A stretch of DNA of 64,000 nt from Larus michahellis (GCF_964199755.1 NC_133901.1:11547556-11611555); one strand, 5' to 3'. Shown: positions 32,311 to 44,228, counted from the first letter of the stretch. Numbers and translations: made by a program. The notes: generated from the letters alone by a model not told the origin.

Positions 32311-33458
32311 TGCCGGCGGGCGGAGGGGTGCTGCGCGTTTTGCTGTTGCGTCCGGCAGGGGGGCAGGTGCGGGTGTGGTTGCGGCAGGCGGGTGGGCGTG
32401 TGGGGCTGCGGGGCGCGTGGGAGGCTTGTGGAGGTTTTTTGGGCTGTTTTAGGCTTTTGCCGGCAGGCGGGGGGGCGTTGAGTGTTTTGGTGTTGCGAGT
32501 GGGGTGTTGCGGCAGGCGGGTGGGTGTGTGGGGCTGGAGGGCGCGGGGCGTGTGGGAGTGGTGTGTAAGTATTTTGGGAGGCTGTGTTGGGGCAGGTGCG
32601 GGTGTAGTTGCGGCAAGCGGGCGGGTGTGTGGGGCTGCGGGCCGTGTGGCAGGGGTGTGGAGGTTTTCTGGAGTGTTGCGCGTGGCATGTTGGGTGCTGT
32701 AGGCTTTTGGCGGCGGGCGGAGGGGTGTTGAGCGTTTTGGTGTTGCGGGTGGGGGGTTGTGTCGGGGGGGCAGGTGCGTGTGTGGTTGCGGCAGGCGGGT
32801 GGGTGTGTGGGGCTGCAGGGCACGTGGGAGGCTTGTGGAGGTTTTTTGGGTTGTTGGGTGCTGTAGGCTTTTGCCGGCAGGCGGGGGGGCGTTGAGTGTT
32901 TTGGTGTTGCGAGTGGGGTGTTGCGGCAGGCGGGTGGGTGTGCGGGGCTGCGGGGCGTGTAGCAGGGGTGTGGAGGTCTTTTGGGGTGTTGGGTGCTGTA
33001 TGATTTTGGCGTCGGGCGGAGCGTCTGGCGAGCGTTGTGGTGTTGCGAGTGGGGTATTGTGGCAGGCGTCGGGGCAGGTGCGCGTGTTGTTGCGGGAGGA
33101 GGGAGGGTGTGTGGGGCTGTAGGGCGTGTGCGGTGCGTGAGTGTGGTGTAAGTACTTAGTGTTGTTGTGTGTGGGGTGTTGTGTTGTGTGAGGTGCGTGT
33201 GTTGTTGGGTGAGGCGTGTGTGTGTGTGTGTGTGTGTAGGGCAGGGTGCGTGTGGTGAGGGGTGTGTATTTTTTGCGGGGTGTTGCGTGTGGGGTGTTGT
33301 TTTGTGTGAGGTGTGTTGTGGGTAGGTGCGTGTGTTGTGCGTGTGTTTGTGTGTGTGTGTGTGGTGTGAGGCGTTGTTGTGGGCGTGGGGGTGTGTGTGA
33401 GTGCGGGAGGGCGGTGTGGGCGGTGGGTGTGGAGAGGGCTGTTGTGGGGCAGAGGGGT
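32311..33458. repeat. Spacer S32, 1148 nt, full A-G
   Basis: Counterpart of S27, including 'ctgttttaggc' and 'cttagtgttgttg'. Confidence 0.87.
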
Positions 33459-33579
33459 GCCTACGGCCATACCACCCTGAGAACGCCCGATCTCGTCTGA
33501 TCTCGGAAGCTAAGCAGGGTCGGGCCCGGTTAGTACTTGGATGGGAGACCGCCTGGGAATAGCGGGTGCTGTAGGCTTT
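33459..33579 (+). rRNA. RNA5S: 5S rRNA, copy 33
   Basis: C104G only; counterpart of copy 28. Confidence 0.97.
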
Positions 33580-34727
33580 TGCCGGCGGGCGGAGGGGTGC
33601 TGCGCGTTTTGCTGTTGCGTCCGGCAGGGGGGCAGGTGCGGGTGTGGTTGCGGCAGGCGGGTGGGCGTGTGGGGCTGCGGGGCGCGTGGGAGGCTTGTGG
33701 AGGTTTTTTGGGCTGTTGTAGGCTTTTGCCGGCAGGCGGGGGGGCGTTGAGTGTTTTGGTGTTGCGAGTGCGGTGTTGCGGCAGGCGGGTGGGTGTGTGG
33801 GGCTGGAGGGCGCGGGGCGTGTGGGAGTGGTGTGTAAGTATTTTGGGAGGCTGTGTTGGGGCAGGTGCGGGTGTAGTTGCGGCAAGCGGGCGGGTGTGTG
33901 GGGCTGCGGGCCGTGTGGCAGGGGTGTGGAGGTTTTCTGGAGTGTTGCGCGTGGCATGTTGGGTGCTGTAGGCTTTTGGCGGCGGGCGGAGGGGTGTTGA
34001 GCGTTTTGGTGTTGCGGGTGGGGGGTTGTGTCGGGGGGGCAGGTGCGTGTGTGGTTGCGGCAGGCGGGTGGGTGTGTGGGGCTGCAGGGCACGTGGGAGG
34101 CTTGTGGAGGTTTTTTGGGTTGTTGGGTGCTGTAGGCTTTTGCCGGCAGGCGGGGGGGCGTTGAGTGTTTTGGTGTTGCGAGTGGGGTGTTGCGGCAGGC
34201 GGGTGGGTGTGCGGGGCTGCGGGGCGTGTAGCAGGGGTGTGGAGGTCTTTTGGGGTGTTGGGTGCTGTATGATTTTGGCGTCGGGCGGAGCGTCTGGCGA
34301 GCGTTGTGGTGTTGCGAGTGGGGTATTGTGGCAGGCGTCGGGGCAGGTGCGCGTGTTGTTGCGGGAGGAGGGAGGGTGTGTGGGGCTGTAGGGCGTGTGC
34401 GGTGCGTGAGTGTGGTGTAAGTACTTAGTGGTGTTGTGTGTGGGGTGTTGTGTTGTGTGAGGTGCGTGTGTTGTTGGGTGAGGCGTGTGTGTGTGTGTGT
34501 GTGTGTAGGGCAGGGTGCGTGTGGTGAGGGGTGTGTATTTTTTGCGGGGTGTTGCGTGTGGGGTGTTGTTTTGTGTGAGGTGTGTTGTGGGTAGGTGCGT
34601 GTGTTGTGCGTGTGTTTGTGTGTGTGTGTGTGGTGTGAGGCGTTGTTGTGGGCGTGGGGGTGTGTGTGAGTGCGGGAGGGCGGTGTGGGCGGTGGGTGTG
34701 GAGAGGGCTGTTGTGGGGCAGAGGGGT
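33580..34727. repeat. Spacer S33, 1148 nt, full A-G
   Basis: Counterpart of S28; private 'gcgagtgcggtgttg' in B. Confidence 0.87.
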
Positions 34728-34848
34728 GCCTACGGCCATACCACCCTGAGAATGCCCGATCTCGTCTGATCTCGGAAGCTAAGCAGGGTCGGGCCCGGTT
34801 AGTACTTGGATGGGAGACCGCCTGGGAATACCGGGTGCTGTAGGCTTT
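34728..34848 (+). rRNA. RNA5S: 5S rRNA, copy 34
   Basis: C26T only (GAGAATGCCC), a CpG transition shared with copy 50. Confidence 0.97.
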
Positions 34849-35891
34849 TGCCGGCGGGCGGAGGGGTGCTGCGCGTTTTGCTGTTGCGTCCGGCAGGGGG
34901 GCAGGTGCGGGTGTGGTTGCGGCAGGCGGGTGGGCGTGTGGGGCTGCGGGGCGTGTGGGAGGCTTGTGGAGGTTTTTTGGGCTGTTGTAGGCTTTTGCCG
35001 GCAGGCGGGGGGGTGTTGAGTGTTTTGGTGTTGCGAGTGGGGTGTTGCGGCAAGCGGGCGGGTGTGTGGGGCTGCGGGCCGTGTGGCAGGGGTGTGGAGG
35101 TTTTCTGGAGTGTTGCGCGTGGCATGTTGGGTGCTGTAGGCTTTTGGCGGCGGGCGGAGGGGTGTTGAGCGTTTTGGTGTTGCGGGTGGGGGGTTGTGTC
35201 GGGGGGGCAGGTGCGTGTGTGGTTGCGGCAGGCGGGTGGGTGTGTGGGGCTGCAGGGCACGTGGGAGGCTTGTGGAGGTTTTTTGGGTTGTTGGGTGCTG
35301 TAGGCTTTTGCCGGCAGGCGGGGGGGCGTTGAGTGTTTTGGTGTTGCGAGTGGGGTGTTGCGGCAGGCGGGTGGGTGTGCGGGGCTGCGGGGCGTGTAGC
35401 AGGGGTGTGGAGGTCTTTTGGGGTGTTGGGTGCTGTATGATTTTGGCGTCGGGCGGAGCGTCTGGCGAGCGTTGTGGTGTTGCGAGTGGGGTATTGTGGC
35501 AGGCGTCGGGGCAGGTGCGTGTGTTGTTGCGGGAGGAGGGAGGGTGTGTGGGGCTGTAGGGCGTGTGCGGTGCGTGAGTGTGGTGTAAGTACTTAGTGGT
35601 GTTGTGTGTGGGGTGTTGTGTTGTGTGAGGTGCGTGTGTTGTTGGGTGAGGCGTGTGTGTGTGTGTGTGTAGGGCAGGGTGCGTGTGGTGAGGGGTGTGT
35701 ATTTTTTGCGGGGTGTTGCGTGTGGGGTGTTGTTTTGTGTGAGGTGTGTTGTGGGTAGGTGCGTGTGTTGTGCGTGTGTTTGTGTGTGTGTGTGTGGTGT
35801 GAGGCGTTGTTGTGGGCGTGGGGGTGTGTGTGAGTGCGGGAGGGCGGTGTGGGCGGTGGGTGTGGAGAGGGCTGTTGTGGGGCAGAGGGGT
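34849..35891. repeat. Spacer S34, 1043 nt, A-B/C-D-E-F-G
   Basis: B passes into C within the shared 'tgttgcggcaagcgggcggg' core, removing about one module. This is the only 1043-nt spacer. Confidence 0.86.
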
Positions 35892-36013
35892 GCCTACGGC
35901 CATACCACCCTGAGAACGCCCAATCCCGTCTGATCTCGGAAGCTAAGCAGGGTCGGGCCCGGTTAGTACTTGGATGGGTAGACCGCCTGGGAATACCGGG
36001 TGCTGTAGGCTTT
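35892..36013 (+). rRNA. RNA5S: 5S rRNA, copy 35 (122-nt insertion variant)
   Basis: G31A, T35C and an inserted T after nt 87, without the C104G of copies 3 and 6. Same as copies 38 and 44. Confidence 0.95.
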
Positions 36014-36750
36014 TGCCGGCGGGCGGAGGGGTGCTGCGCGTTTTGCTGTTGCGTCCGGCAGGGGGGCAGGTGCGGGTGTGGTTGCGGCAGGCGGGTGGGC
36101 GTGTGGGGCTGCGGGGCGCGTGGGAGGCTTGTGGAGGTTTTTTGGGTTGTTGGGTGCTGTAGGCTTTTGCCGGCAGGCGGGGGGGCGTTGAGTGTTTTGG
36201 TGTTGCGAGTGGGGTGTTGCGGCAGGCGGGTGGGTGTGCGGGGCTGCGGGGCGTGTAGCAGGGGTGTGGAGGTCTTTTGGGGTGTTGGGTGCTGTATGAT
36301 TTTGGCGTCGGGCGGAGCGTCTGGCGAGCGTTGTGGTGTTGCGAGTGGGGTATTGTGGCAGGCGTCGGGGCAGGTGCGTGTGTTGTTGCGGGAGGAGGGA
36401 GGGTGTGTGGGGCTGTAGGGCGTGTGCGGTGCGTGAGTGTGGTGTAAGTACTTAGTGGTGTTGTGTGTGGCGTGTTGTGTTGTGTGAGGTGCGTGTGTTG
36501 TTGGGTGAGGCGTGTGTGTGTGTGTGTGTAGGGCAGGGTGCGTGTGGTGAGGGGTGTGTATTTTTTGCGGGGTGTTGTGTGTGGGGTGTTGTTTTGTGTG
36601 AGGTGTGTTGTGGGTAGGTGCGTGTGTTGTGCGTGTGTTTGTGTGTGTGTGTGTGGTGTGAGGCGTTGTTGTGGGCGTGGGGGTGTGTGTGAGTGCGGGA
36701 GGGCGGTGTGGGCGGTGGGTGTGGAGAGGGCTGTTGTGGGGCAGAGGGGT
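36014..36750. repeat. Spacer S35, 737 nt, A/D-E-F-G
   Basis: Late A/D switch like S3 and S6. Confidence 0.87.
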
Positions 36751-36871
36751 GCCTACGGCCATACCACCCTGAGAACGCCCGATCTCGTCTGATCTCGGAA
36801 GCTAAGCAGGGTCGGGCCCGGTTAGTACTTGGATGGGAGACCGCCTGGGAATACCGGGTGCTGTAGGCTTT
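36751..36871 (+). rRNA. RNA5S: 5S rRNA, copy 36 (matches array consensus)
   Basis: The only one of 60 copies that carries the majority base at every position and has no insertion, so it is the best reference for the functional gene. Its promoter elements lie at 36800-36814 (A-box), 36817-36822 (intermediate element) and 36830-36847 (C-box), assigned by the usual vertebrate 5S numbering. Confidence 0.98.
36800..36847 (+). promoter_or_regulatory. Internal control region of copy 36 (TFIIIA site)
   Basis: Nt 50-97 of the gene: A-box around GCTAAGCAGGGTC, intermediate element at nt 67-72 and C-box with TACTTGGATGGGAGACCGCC. TFIIIA binds this region to recruit TFIIIC, TFIIIB and pol III. Most variant sites of the array (62-67, 72, 88-96) fall within it. 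Confidence 0.85.
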
Positions 36872-37702
36872 TGCCGGCGGGCGGAGGGGTGCTGCGCGTT
36901 TTGCTGTTGCGTCCGGCAGGGGGGCAGGTGCGGGTGTGGTTGCGGCAGGCGGGTGGGCGTGTGGGGCTGCGGGGCGCGTGGGAGGCTTGTGGAGGTTTTT
37001 TGGGCTGTTGTAGGCTTTTGCCGGCAGGCGGGGGGGTGTTGAGTGTTTTGGTGTTGCGAGTGGGGTGTTGCGGCAGGCGGGTGGGTGTGTGGGGCTGGAG
37101 GGCGCGGGGCGTGTGGGAGTGGTGTGTAAGTATTTTGGGGGGCTGTGTTGGGGCAGGTGCGGGTGTAGTTGCGGCAGGCGGGCGGGTGTGTGGGGCTGCG
37201 GGCCGTGTGGCAGGGGTGTGGAGGTCTTTTGGGGTGTTGGGTGCTGTATGATTTTGGCGTCGGGCGGAGCGTCTGGCGAGCGTTGTGCTGTTGCGAGTGG
37301 GGTATTGTGGCAGGCGTCGGGGCAGGTGCGTGTGTTGTTGCGGGAGGAGGGAGGGTGTGTGGGGCTGTAGGTCGTGTGCGGTGCATGTGCGTGGTGTAAG
37401 TACTTAGTGGTGTTGTGTGTGGGGTGTTGTGTTGTGTGAGGTGCGTGTGTTGTTGGGTGAGGCGTGTGTGTGTGTGTGTGTAGGGCAGGGTGCGTGTGGT
37501 GAGGGGTGTGTATTTTTTGCGGGGTGTTGCGTGTGGGGTGTTGTTTTGTGTGAGGTGTGTTGTGGGTAGGTGCGTGTGTTGTGCGTGTGTTTGTGTGTGT
37601 GTGTGTGGTGTGAGGCGTTGTTGTGGGCGTGGGGGTGTGTGTGAGTGCGGGAGGGCGGTGTGGGCGGTGGGTGTGGAGAGGGCTGTTGTGGGGCAGAGGG
37701 GT
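36872..37702. repeat. Spacer S36, 831 nt, A-B-C-F-G
   Basis: Same class as S1, with 'gtgggagtgg' rather than 'gtgcgagtgg' in B. Confidence 0.88.
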
Positions 37703-37823
37703 GCCTACGGCCATACCACCCTGAGAACGCCCGATCTCGTCTGATCTCGGAAGCTAAGCAGGGTCGGGCCCGGTTAGTACTTGGATGGGAGACCGCCCGG
37801 GAATACCGGGTGCTGTAGGCTTT
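37703..37823 (+). rRNA. RNA5S: 5S rRNA, copy 37
   Basis: T96C only (CCGCCCGGG), last part of the C-box. Same as copies 40, 43, 46, 49 and 54. Starts the 5829-bp block. Confidence 0.97.
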
Positions 37824-38399
37824 TGCCGGCAGGCGGGGGGGCGTTGAGTGTTTTGGTGTTGCGAGTGGGGTGTTGCGGCAGGCGGGTGGGTGTGCGGGGC
37901 TGCGGGGCGTGTAGCAGGGGTGTGGAGGTCTTTTGGGGTGTTGGGTGCTGTATGATTTTGGCGTCGGGCGGAACGTCTGGCGAGCGTTGTGGTGTTGCGA
38001 GTGGGGTATTGTGGCAGGCGTCGGGGCAGGTGCGTGTGTTGTTGCGGGAGGAGGGAGGGTGTGTGGGGCTGTAGGGCGTGTGCGGTGCGTGAGTGTGGTG
38101 TAAGTACTTAGTGGTGTTGTGTGGGGGGTGTTGTGTGAGGTGCGTGTATTGTTGGGTGAGGCGTGTGTGTGTGTGTGTAGGGCAGGGTGCGTGTGGTGAG
38201 GGGTGTGTATTTTTTGCGGGGTGTTGCGTGTGGGGTGTTGTTTTGTGTGAGGTGTGTTGTGGGTAGGTGCGTGTGTTGTGCGTGTGTTTGTGTGTGTGTG
38301 TGTGGTGTGAGGCGTTGTTGTGGGCGTGGGGGTGTGTGTGAGTGCGGGAGGGCGGTGTGGGCGGTGGGTGTGGAGAGGGCTGTTGTGGGGCAGAGGGGT
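37824..38399. repeat. Spacer S37, 576 nt, E-F-G
   Basis: Minimal class with 'ggaacgtctggc'. Confidence 0.88.
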
Positions 38400-38521
38400 G
38401 CCTACGGCCATACCACCCTGAGAACGCCCAATCCCGTCTGATCTCGGAAGCTAAGCAGGGTCGGGCCCGGTTAGTACTTGGATGGGTAGACCGCCTGGGA
38501 ATACCGGGTGCTGTAGGCTTT
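38400..38521 (+). rRNA. RNA5S: 5S rRNA, copy 38 (122-nt insertion variant)
   Basis: G31A, T35C and inserted T after nt 87. Confidence 0.95.
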
Positions 38522-39258
38522 TGCCGGCGGGCGGAGAGGTGCTGCGCGTTTTGCTGTTGCGTCCGGCAGGGGGGCAGGTGCGGGTGTGGTTGCGGCAGGC
38601 GGGTGGGCGTGTGGGGCTGCGGGGCGCGTGGGAGGCTTGTGGAGGTTTTTTGGGTTGTTGGGTGCTGTAGGCTTTTGCCGGCAGGCGGGGGGGCGTTGAG
38701 TGTTTTGGTGTTGCGAGTGGGGTGTTGCGGCAGGCGGGTGGGTGTGCGGGGCTGCGGGGCGTGTAGCAGGGGTGTGGAGGTCTTTTGGGGTGTTGGGTGC
38801 TGTATGATTTTGGCGTCGGGCGGAGCGTCTGGCGAGCGTTGTGGTGTTGCGAGTGGGGTATTGTGGCAGGCGTCGGGGCAGGTGCGTGTGTTGTTGCGGG
38901 AGGAGGGAGGGTGTGTGGGGCTGTAGGGCGTGTGCGGTGCGTGAGTTTGGTGTAAGTACTTAGTGGTGTTGTGTGTGGCGTGTTGTGTTGTGTGAGGTGC
39001 GTGTGTTGTTGGGTGAGGCGTGTGTGTGTGTGTGTGTAGGGCAGGGTGCGTGTGGTGAGGGGTGTGTATTTTTTGCGGGGTGTTGTGTGTGGGGTGTTGT
39101 TTTGTGTGAGGTGTGTTGTGGGTAGGTGCGTGTGTTGTGCGTGTGTTTGTGTGTGTGTGTGTGGTGTGAGGCGTTGTTGTGGGCGTGGGGGTGTGTGTGA
39201 GTGCGGGAGGGCGGTGTGGGCGGTGGGTGTGGAGAGGGCTGTTGTGGGGCAGAGGGGT
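38522..39258. repeat. Spacer S38, 737 nt, A/D-E-F-G
   Basis: F ends 'gcgtgagtttggtg' (38940s), shared only with S44. Confidence 0.87.
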
Positions 39259-39379
39259 GCCTACGGCCATACCACCCTGAGAACGCCCGATCTCGTCTGA
39301 TCTCGGAAGCTAAGCAGGGTTGCGCCCGGTTAGTACTTGGATGGGAGACCGCCTGGGAATACCGGGTGCTGTAGGCTTT
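39259..39379 (+). rRNA. RNA5S: 5S rRNA, copy 39
   Basis: C63T and G65C (CAGGGTTGCGCC), at the end of the A-box. Derived from the copy 1 type by a CpG transition; also copies 42, 45 and 48. Confidence 0.96.
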
Positions 39380-40210
39380 TGCCGGCGGGCGGAGGGGTGC
39401 TGCGCGTTTTGCTGTTGCGTCCGGCAGGGGGGCAGGTGCGGGTGTGGTTGCGGCAGGCGGGTGGGCGTGTGGGGCTGCGGGGCGCGTGGGAGGCTTGTGG
39501 AGGTTTTTTGGGCTGTTGTAGGCTTTTGCCGGCAGGCGGGGGGGTGTTGAGTGTTTTGGTGTTGCGAGTGGGGTGTTGCGGCAGGCGGGTGGGTGTGTGG
39601 GGCTGGAGGGCGCGGGGCGTGTGGGAGTGGTGTGTAAGTATTTTGGGGGGCTGTGTTGGGGCAGGTGCGGGTGTAGTTGCGGCAGGCGGGCGGGTGTGTG
39701 GGGCTGCGGGCCGTGTGGCAGGGGTGTGGAGGTCTTTTGGGGTGTTGGGTGCTGTATGATTTTGGCGTCGGGCGGAGCGTCTGGCGAGCGTTGTGCTGTT
39801 GCGAGTGGGGTATTGTGGCAGGCGTCGGGGCAGGTGCGTGTGTTGTTGCGGGAGGAGGGAGGGTGTGTGGGGCTGTAGGTCGTGTGCGGTGCATGTGCGT
39901 GGTGTAAGTACTTAGTGGTGTTGTGTGTGGGGTGTTGTGTTGTGTGAGGTGCGTGTGTTGTTGGGTGAGGCGTGTGTGTGTGTGTGTGTAGGGCAGGGTG
40001 CGTGTGGTGAGGGGTGTGTATTTTTTGCGGGGTGTTGCGTGTGGGGTGTTGTTTTGTGTGAGGTGTGTTGTGGGTAGGTGCGTGTGTTGTGCGTGTGTTT
40101 GTGTGTGTGTGTGTGGTGTGAGGCGTTGTTGTGGGCGTGGGGGTGTGTGTGAGTGCGGGAGGGCGGTGTGGGCGGTGGGTGTGGAGAGGGCTGTTGTGGG
40201 GCAGAGGGGT
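39380..40210. repeat. Spacer S39, 831 nt, A-B-C-F-G
   Basis: Follows a G65C gene as do S1 and S4. Confidence 0.88.
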
Positions 40211-40331
40211 GCCTACGGCCATACCACCCTGAGAACGCCCGATCTCGTCTGATCTCGGAAGCTAAGCAGGGTCGGGCCCGGTTAGTACTTGGATGGGAGA
40301 CCGCCCGGGAATACCGGGTGCTGTAGGCTTT
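40211..40331 (+). rRNA. RNA5S: 5S rRNA, copy 40
   Basis: T96C only. Confidence 0.97.
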
Positions 40332-40907
40332 TGCCGGCAGGCGGGGGGGCGTTGAGTGTTTTGGTGTTGCGAGTGGGGTGTTGCGGCAGGCGGGTGGGTG
40401 TGCGGGGCTGCGGGGCGTGTAGCAGGGGTGTGGAGGTCTTTTGGGGTGTTGGGTGCTGTATGATTTTGGCGTCGGGCGGAACGTCTGGTGAGCGTTGTGG
40501 TGTTGCGAGTGGGGTATTGTGGCAGGCGTCGGGGCAGGTGCGTGTGTTGTTGCGGGAGGAGGGAGGGTGTGTGGGGCTGTAGGGCGTGTGCGGTGCGTGA
40601 GTGTGGTGTAAGTACTTAGTGGTGTTGTGTGGGGGGTGTTGTGTGAGGTGCGTGTATTGTTGGGTGAGGCGTGTGTGTGTGTGTGTAGGGCAGGGTGCGT
40701 GTGGTGAGGGGTGTGTATTTTTTGCGGGGTGTTGCGTGTGGGGTGTTGTTTTGTGTGAGGTGTGTTGTGGGTAGGTGCGTGTGTTGTGCGTGTGTTTGTG
40801 TGTGTGTGTGTGGTGTGAGGCGTTGTTGTGGGCGTGGGGGTGTGTGTGAGTGCGGGAGGGCGGTGTGGGCGGTGGGTGTGGAGAGGGCTGTTGTGGGGCA
40901 GAGGGGT
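40332..40907. repeat. Spacer S40, 576 nt, E-F-G
   Basis: F reads 'ggaacgtctggtgagcg', shared only with S46. Confidence 0.88.
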
Positions 40908-41028
40908 GCCTACGGCCATACCACCCTGAGAACGCCCGATCTCGTCTGATCTCGGAAGCTAAGCAGGGTCGGGCCCGGTTAGTACTTGGATGGGCGAGGG
41001 CCTGGGAATACCGGGTGCTGTAGGCTTT
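40908..41028 (+). rRNA. RNA5S: 5S rRNA, copy 41
   Basis: A88C, C91G and C92G (GGGCGAGGGCC). Both upper pairs of helix IV (G85-C92, G86-C91) are lost in the standard fold; probably impaired. Same as copy 47. Confidence 0.95.
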
Positions 41029-42172
41029 TGCCGGCGGGCGGAGGGGTGCTGCGCGTTTTGCTGTTGCGTCCGGCAGGGGGGCAGGTGCGGGTGTGGTTGC
41101 GGCAGGCGGGTGGGCGTGTGGGGCTGCGGGGCGCGTGGGAGGCTTGTGGAGGTTTTTTGGGCTGTTGTAGGCTTTTGCCGGCAGGCGGGGGGGTGTTGAG
41201 TGTTTTGGTGTTGCGAGTGGGGTGTTGCGGCAGGCGGGTGGGTGTGTGGGGCTGGAGGGCGCGGGGCGTGTGGGAGCGGTGTGTAAGTATTTTGGGGGGC
41301 TGTGTTGGGGCAGGTGCGGGTGTAGTTGCGGCAAGCGGGCGGGTGTGTGGGGCTGCGGGCCGTGTGGCAGGGGTGTGGAGGTTTTCTGGAGTGTTGCGCG
41401 TGGCATGTTGGGTGCTGTAGGCTTTTGGCGGCGGGCGGAGGGGTGTTGAGCGTTTTGGTGTTGCGGGTGGGGGGTTGTGTCGGGGGGGCAGGTGCGTGTG
41501 TGGTTGCGGCAGGCGGGTGGGTGTGTGGGGCTGCAGGGCACGTGGGAGGCTTGTGGAGGTTTTTTGGGTTGTTGGGTGCTGTAGGCTTTTGCCGGCAGGC
41601 GGGGGGGCGTTGAGTGTTTTGGTGTTGCGAGTGGGGTGTTGCGGCAGGCGGGTGGGTGTGCGGGGCTGCGGGGCGTGTAGCAGGGGTGTGGAGGTCTTTT
41701 GGGGTGTTGGGTGCTGTATGATTTTGGCGTCGGGCGGAGCGTCTGGCGAGCGTTGTGGTGTTGCGAGTGGGGTATTGTGGCAGGCGTCGGGGCAGGTGCG
41801 TGTGTTGTTGCGGGAGGAGGGAGGGTGTGTGGGGCTGTAGGGCGTGTGCGGTGCGTGAGTGTGGTGTAAGTACTTAGTGGTGTTGTGTGTGGCGTGTTGT
41901 GTTGTGTGAGGTGCGTGTGTTGTTGGGTGAGGCGTGTGTGTGTGTGTGTGTAGGGCAGGGTGCGTGTGGTGAGGGGTGTGTATTTTTTGCGGGGTGTTGC
42001 GTGTGGGGTGTTGTTTTGTGTGAGGTGTGTTGTGGGTAGGTGCGTGTGTTGTGCGTGTGTTTGTGTGTGTGTGTGTGGTGTGAGGCGTTGTTGTGGGCGT
42101 GGGGGTGTGTGTGAGTGCGGGAGGGCGGTGTGGGCGGTGGGTGTGGAGAGGGCTGTTGTGGGGCAGAGGGGT
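41029..42172. repeat. Spacer S41, 1144 nt, full A-G
   Basis: Full set with a GT tract 4 nt shorter than S8; G begins 'tgtgtggcgtgttg'. Confidence 0.87.
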
Positions 42173-42293
42173 GCCTACGGCCATACCACCCTGAGAACGC
42201 CCGATCTCGTCTGATCTCGGAAGCTAAGCAGGGTTGCGCCCGGTTAGTACTTGGATGGGAGACCGCCTGGGAATACCGGGTGCTGTAGGCTTT
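42173..42293 (+). rRNA. RNA5S: 5S rRNA, copy 42
   Basis: C63T and G65C. Confidence 0.96.
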
Positions 42294-43531
42294 TGCCGGC
42301 GGGCGGAGGGGTGCTGCGCGTTTTGCTGTTGCGTCCGGCAGGGGGGCAGGTGCGGGTGTGGTTGCGGCAGGCGGGTGGGCGTGTGGGGCTGCGGGGCGCG
42401 TGGGAGGCTTGTGGAGGTTTTTTGGGCTGTTGTAGGCTTTTGCCGGCAGGCGGGGGGGTGTTGAGTGTTTTGGTGTTGCGAGTGGGGTGTTGCGGCAGGC
42501 GGGTGGGTGTGTGGGGCTGGAGGGCGCGGGGCGTGTGGGAGTGGTGTGTAAGTATTTTGGGGGGCTGTGTTGGGGCAGGTGCGGGTGTAGTTGCGGCAGG
42601 CGGGCGGGTGTGTGGGGCTGCGGGCCGTGTGGCAGGGGTGTGGAGGTTTTCTGGAGTGTTGCGCGTGGCATGTTGGGTGCTGTAGGCTTTTGGCGGCGGG
42701 TGGAGGGGTGTTGAGCGTTTTGGTGTTGCGGGTGGGGGGTTGTGTCGGGGGGGCAGGTGCGTGTGTGGTTGCGGCAGGCGGGTGGGTGTGTGGGGCTGCA
42801 GGGCACGTGGGAGGCTTGTGGAGGTTTTTTGGGTTGTTGTAGGCTTTTGCCGGCAGGCGGGGGGGTGTTGAGTGTTTTGGTGTTGCGAGTGGGGTGTTGC
42901 GGCAGGCGGGTGGGTGTGTGGGGCTGGAGGGCGCGGGGCGTGTGGGAGTGGTGTGTAAGTATTTTGGGGGGCTGTGTTGGGGCAGGTGCGGGTGTAGTTG
43001 CGGCAGGCGGGCGGGTGTGTGGGGCTGCGGGCCGTGTGGCAGGGGTGTGGAGGTCTTTTGGGGTGTTGGGTGCTGTATGATTTTGGCGTCGGGCGGAGCG
43101 TCTGGCGAGCGTTGTGCTGTTGCGAGTGGGGTATTGTGGCAGGCGTCGGGGCAGGTGCGTGTGTTGTTGCGGGAGGAGGGAGGGTGTGTGGGGCTGTAGG
43201 TCGTGTGCGGTGCATGTGCGTGGTGTAAGTACTTAGTGGTGTTGTGTGTGGGGTGTTGTGTTGTGTGAGGTGCGTGTGTTGTTGGGTGAGGCGTGTGTGT
43301 GTGTGTGTGTAGGGCAGGGTGCGTGTGGTGAGGGGTGTGTATTTTTTGCGGGGTGTTGCGTGTGGGGTGTTGTTTTGTGTGAGGTGTGTTGTGGGTAGGT
43401 GCGTGTGTTGTGCGTGTGTTTGTGTGTGTGTGTGTGGTGTGAGGCGTTGTTGTGGGCGTGGGGGTGTGTGTGAGTGCGGGAGGGCGGTGTGGGCGGTGGG
43501 TGTGGAGAGGGCTGTTGTGGGGCAGAGGGGT
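42294..43531. repeat. Spacer S42, 1238 nt, A-B-C-D-B-C-F-G
   Basis: The B-C pair occurs twice. The end of D ('gggttgttgtaggc') runs into the second B. Compared with S48, it looks like an 831-nt spacer that gained C-D-B by unequal exchange. Confidence 0.86.
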
Positions 43532-43652
43532 GCCTACGGCCATACCACCCTGAGAACGCCCGATCTCGTCTGATCTCGGAAGCTAAGCAGGGTCGGGCCC
43601 GGTTAGTACTTGGATGGGAGACCGCCCGGGAATACCGGGTGCTGTAGGCTTT
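43532..43652 (+). rRNA. RNA5S: 5S rRNA, copy 43
   Basis: T96C only; counterpart of copy 37 at +5829. Confidence 0.97.
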
Positions 43653-44228
43653 TGCCGGCAGGCGGGGGGGCGTTGAGTGTTTTGGTGTTGCGAGTGGGGT
43701 GTTGCGGCAGGCGGGTGGGTGTGCGGGGCTGCGGGGCGTGTAGCAGGGGTGTGGAGGTCTTTTGGGGTGTTGGGTGCTGTATGATTTTGGCGTCGGGCGG
43801 AACGTCTGGCGAGCGTTGTGGTGTTGCGAGTGGGGTATTGTGGCAGGCGTCGGGGCAGGTGCGTGTGTTGTTGCGGGAGGAGGGAGGGTGTGTGGGGCTG
43901 TAGGGCGTGTGCGGTGCGTGAGTGTGGTGTAAGTACTTAGTGGTGTTGTGTGGGGGGTGTTGTGTGAGGTGCGTGTATTGTTGGGTGAGGCGTGTGTGTG
44001 TGTGTGTAGGGCAGGGTGCGTGTGGTGAGGGGTGTGTATTTTTTGCGGGGTGTTGCGTGTGGGGTGTTGTTTTGTGTGAGGTGTGTTGTGGGTAGGTGCG
44101 TGTGTTGTGCGTGTGTTTGTGTGTGTGTGTGTGGTGTGAGGCGTTGTTGTGGGCGTGGGGGTGTGTGTGAGTGCGGGAGGGCGGTGTGGGCGGTGGGTGT
44201 GGAGAGGGCTGTTGTGGGGCAGAGGGGT
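43653..44228. repeat. Spacer S43, 576 nt, E-F-G
   Basis: Counterpart of S37. Confidence 0.88.

Larger units (their letters stand above)
22981..34727 (+). repeat. Higher-order repeat, offset 5934 bp (five units) x 2
   Basis: 22981-28793 matches 28915-34727 unit for unit (four inner genes identical, shared private spacer variants). The boundary genes 24, 29 and 34 differ. Confidence 0.9.
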
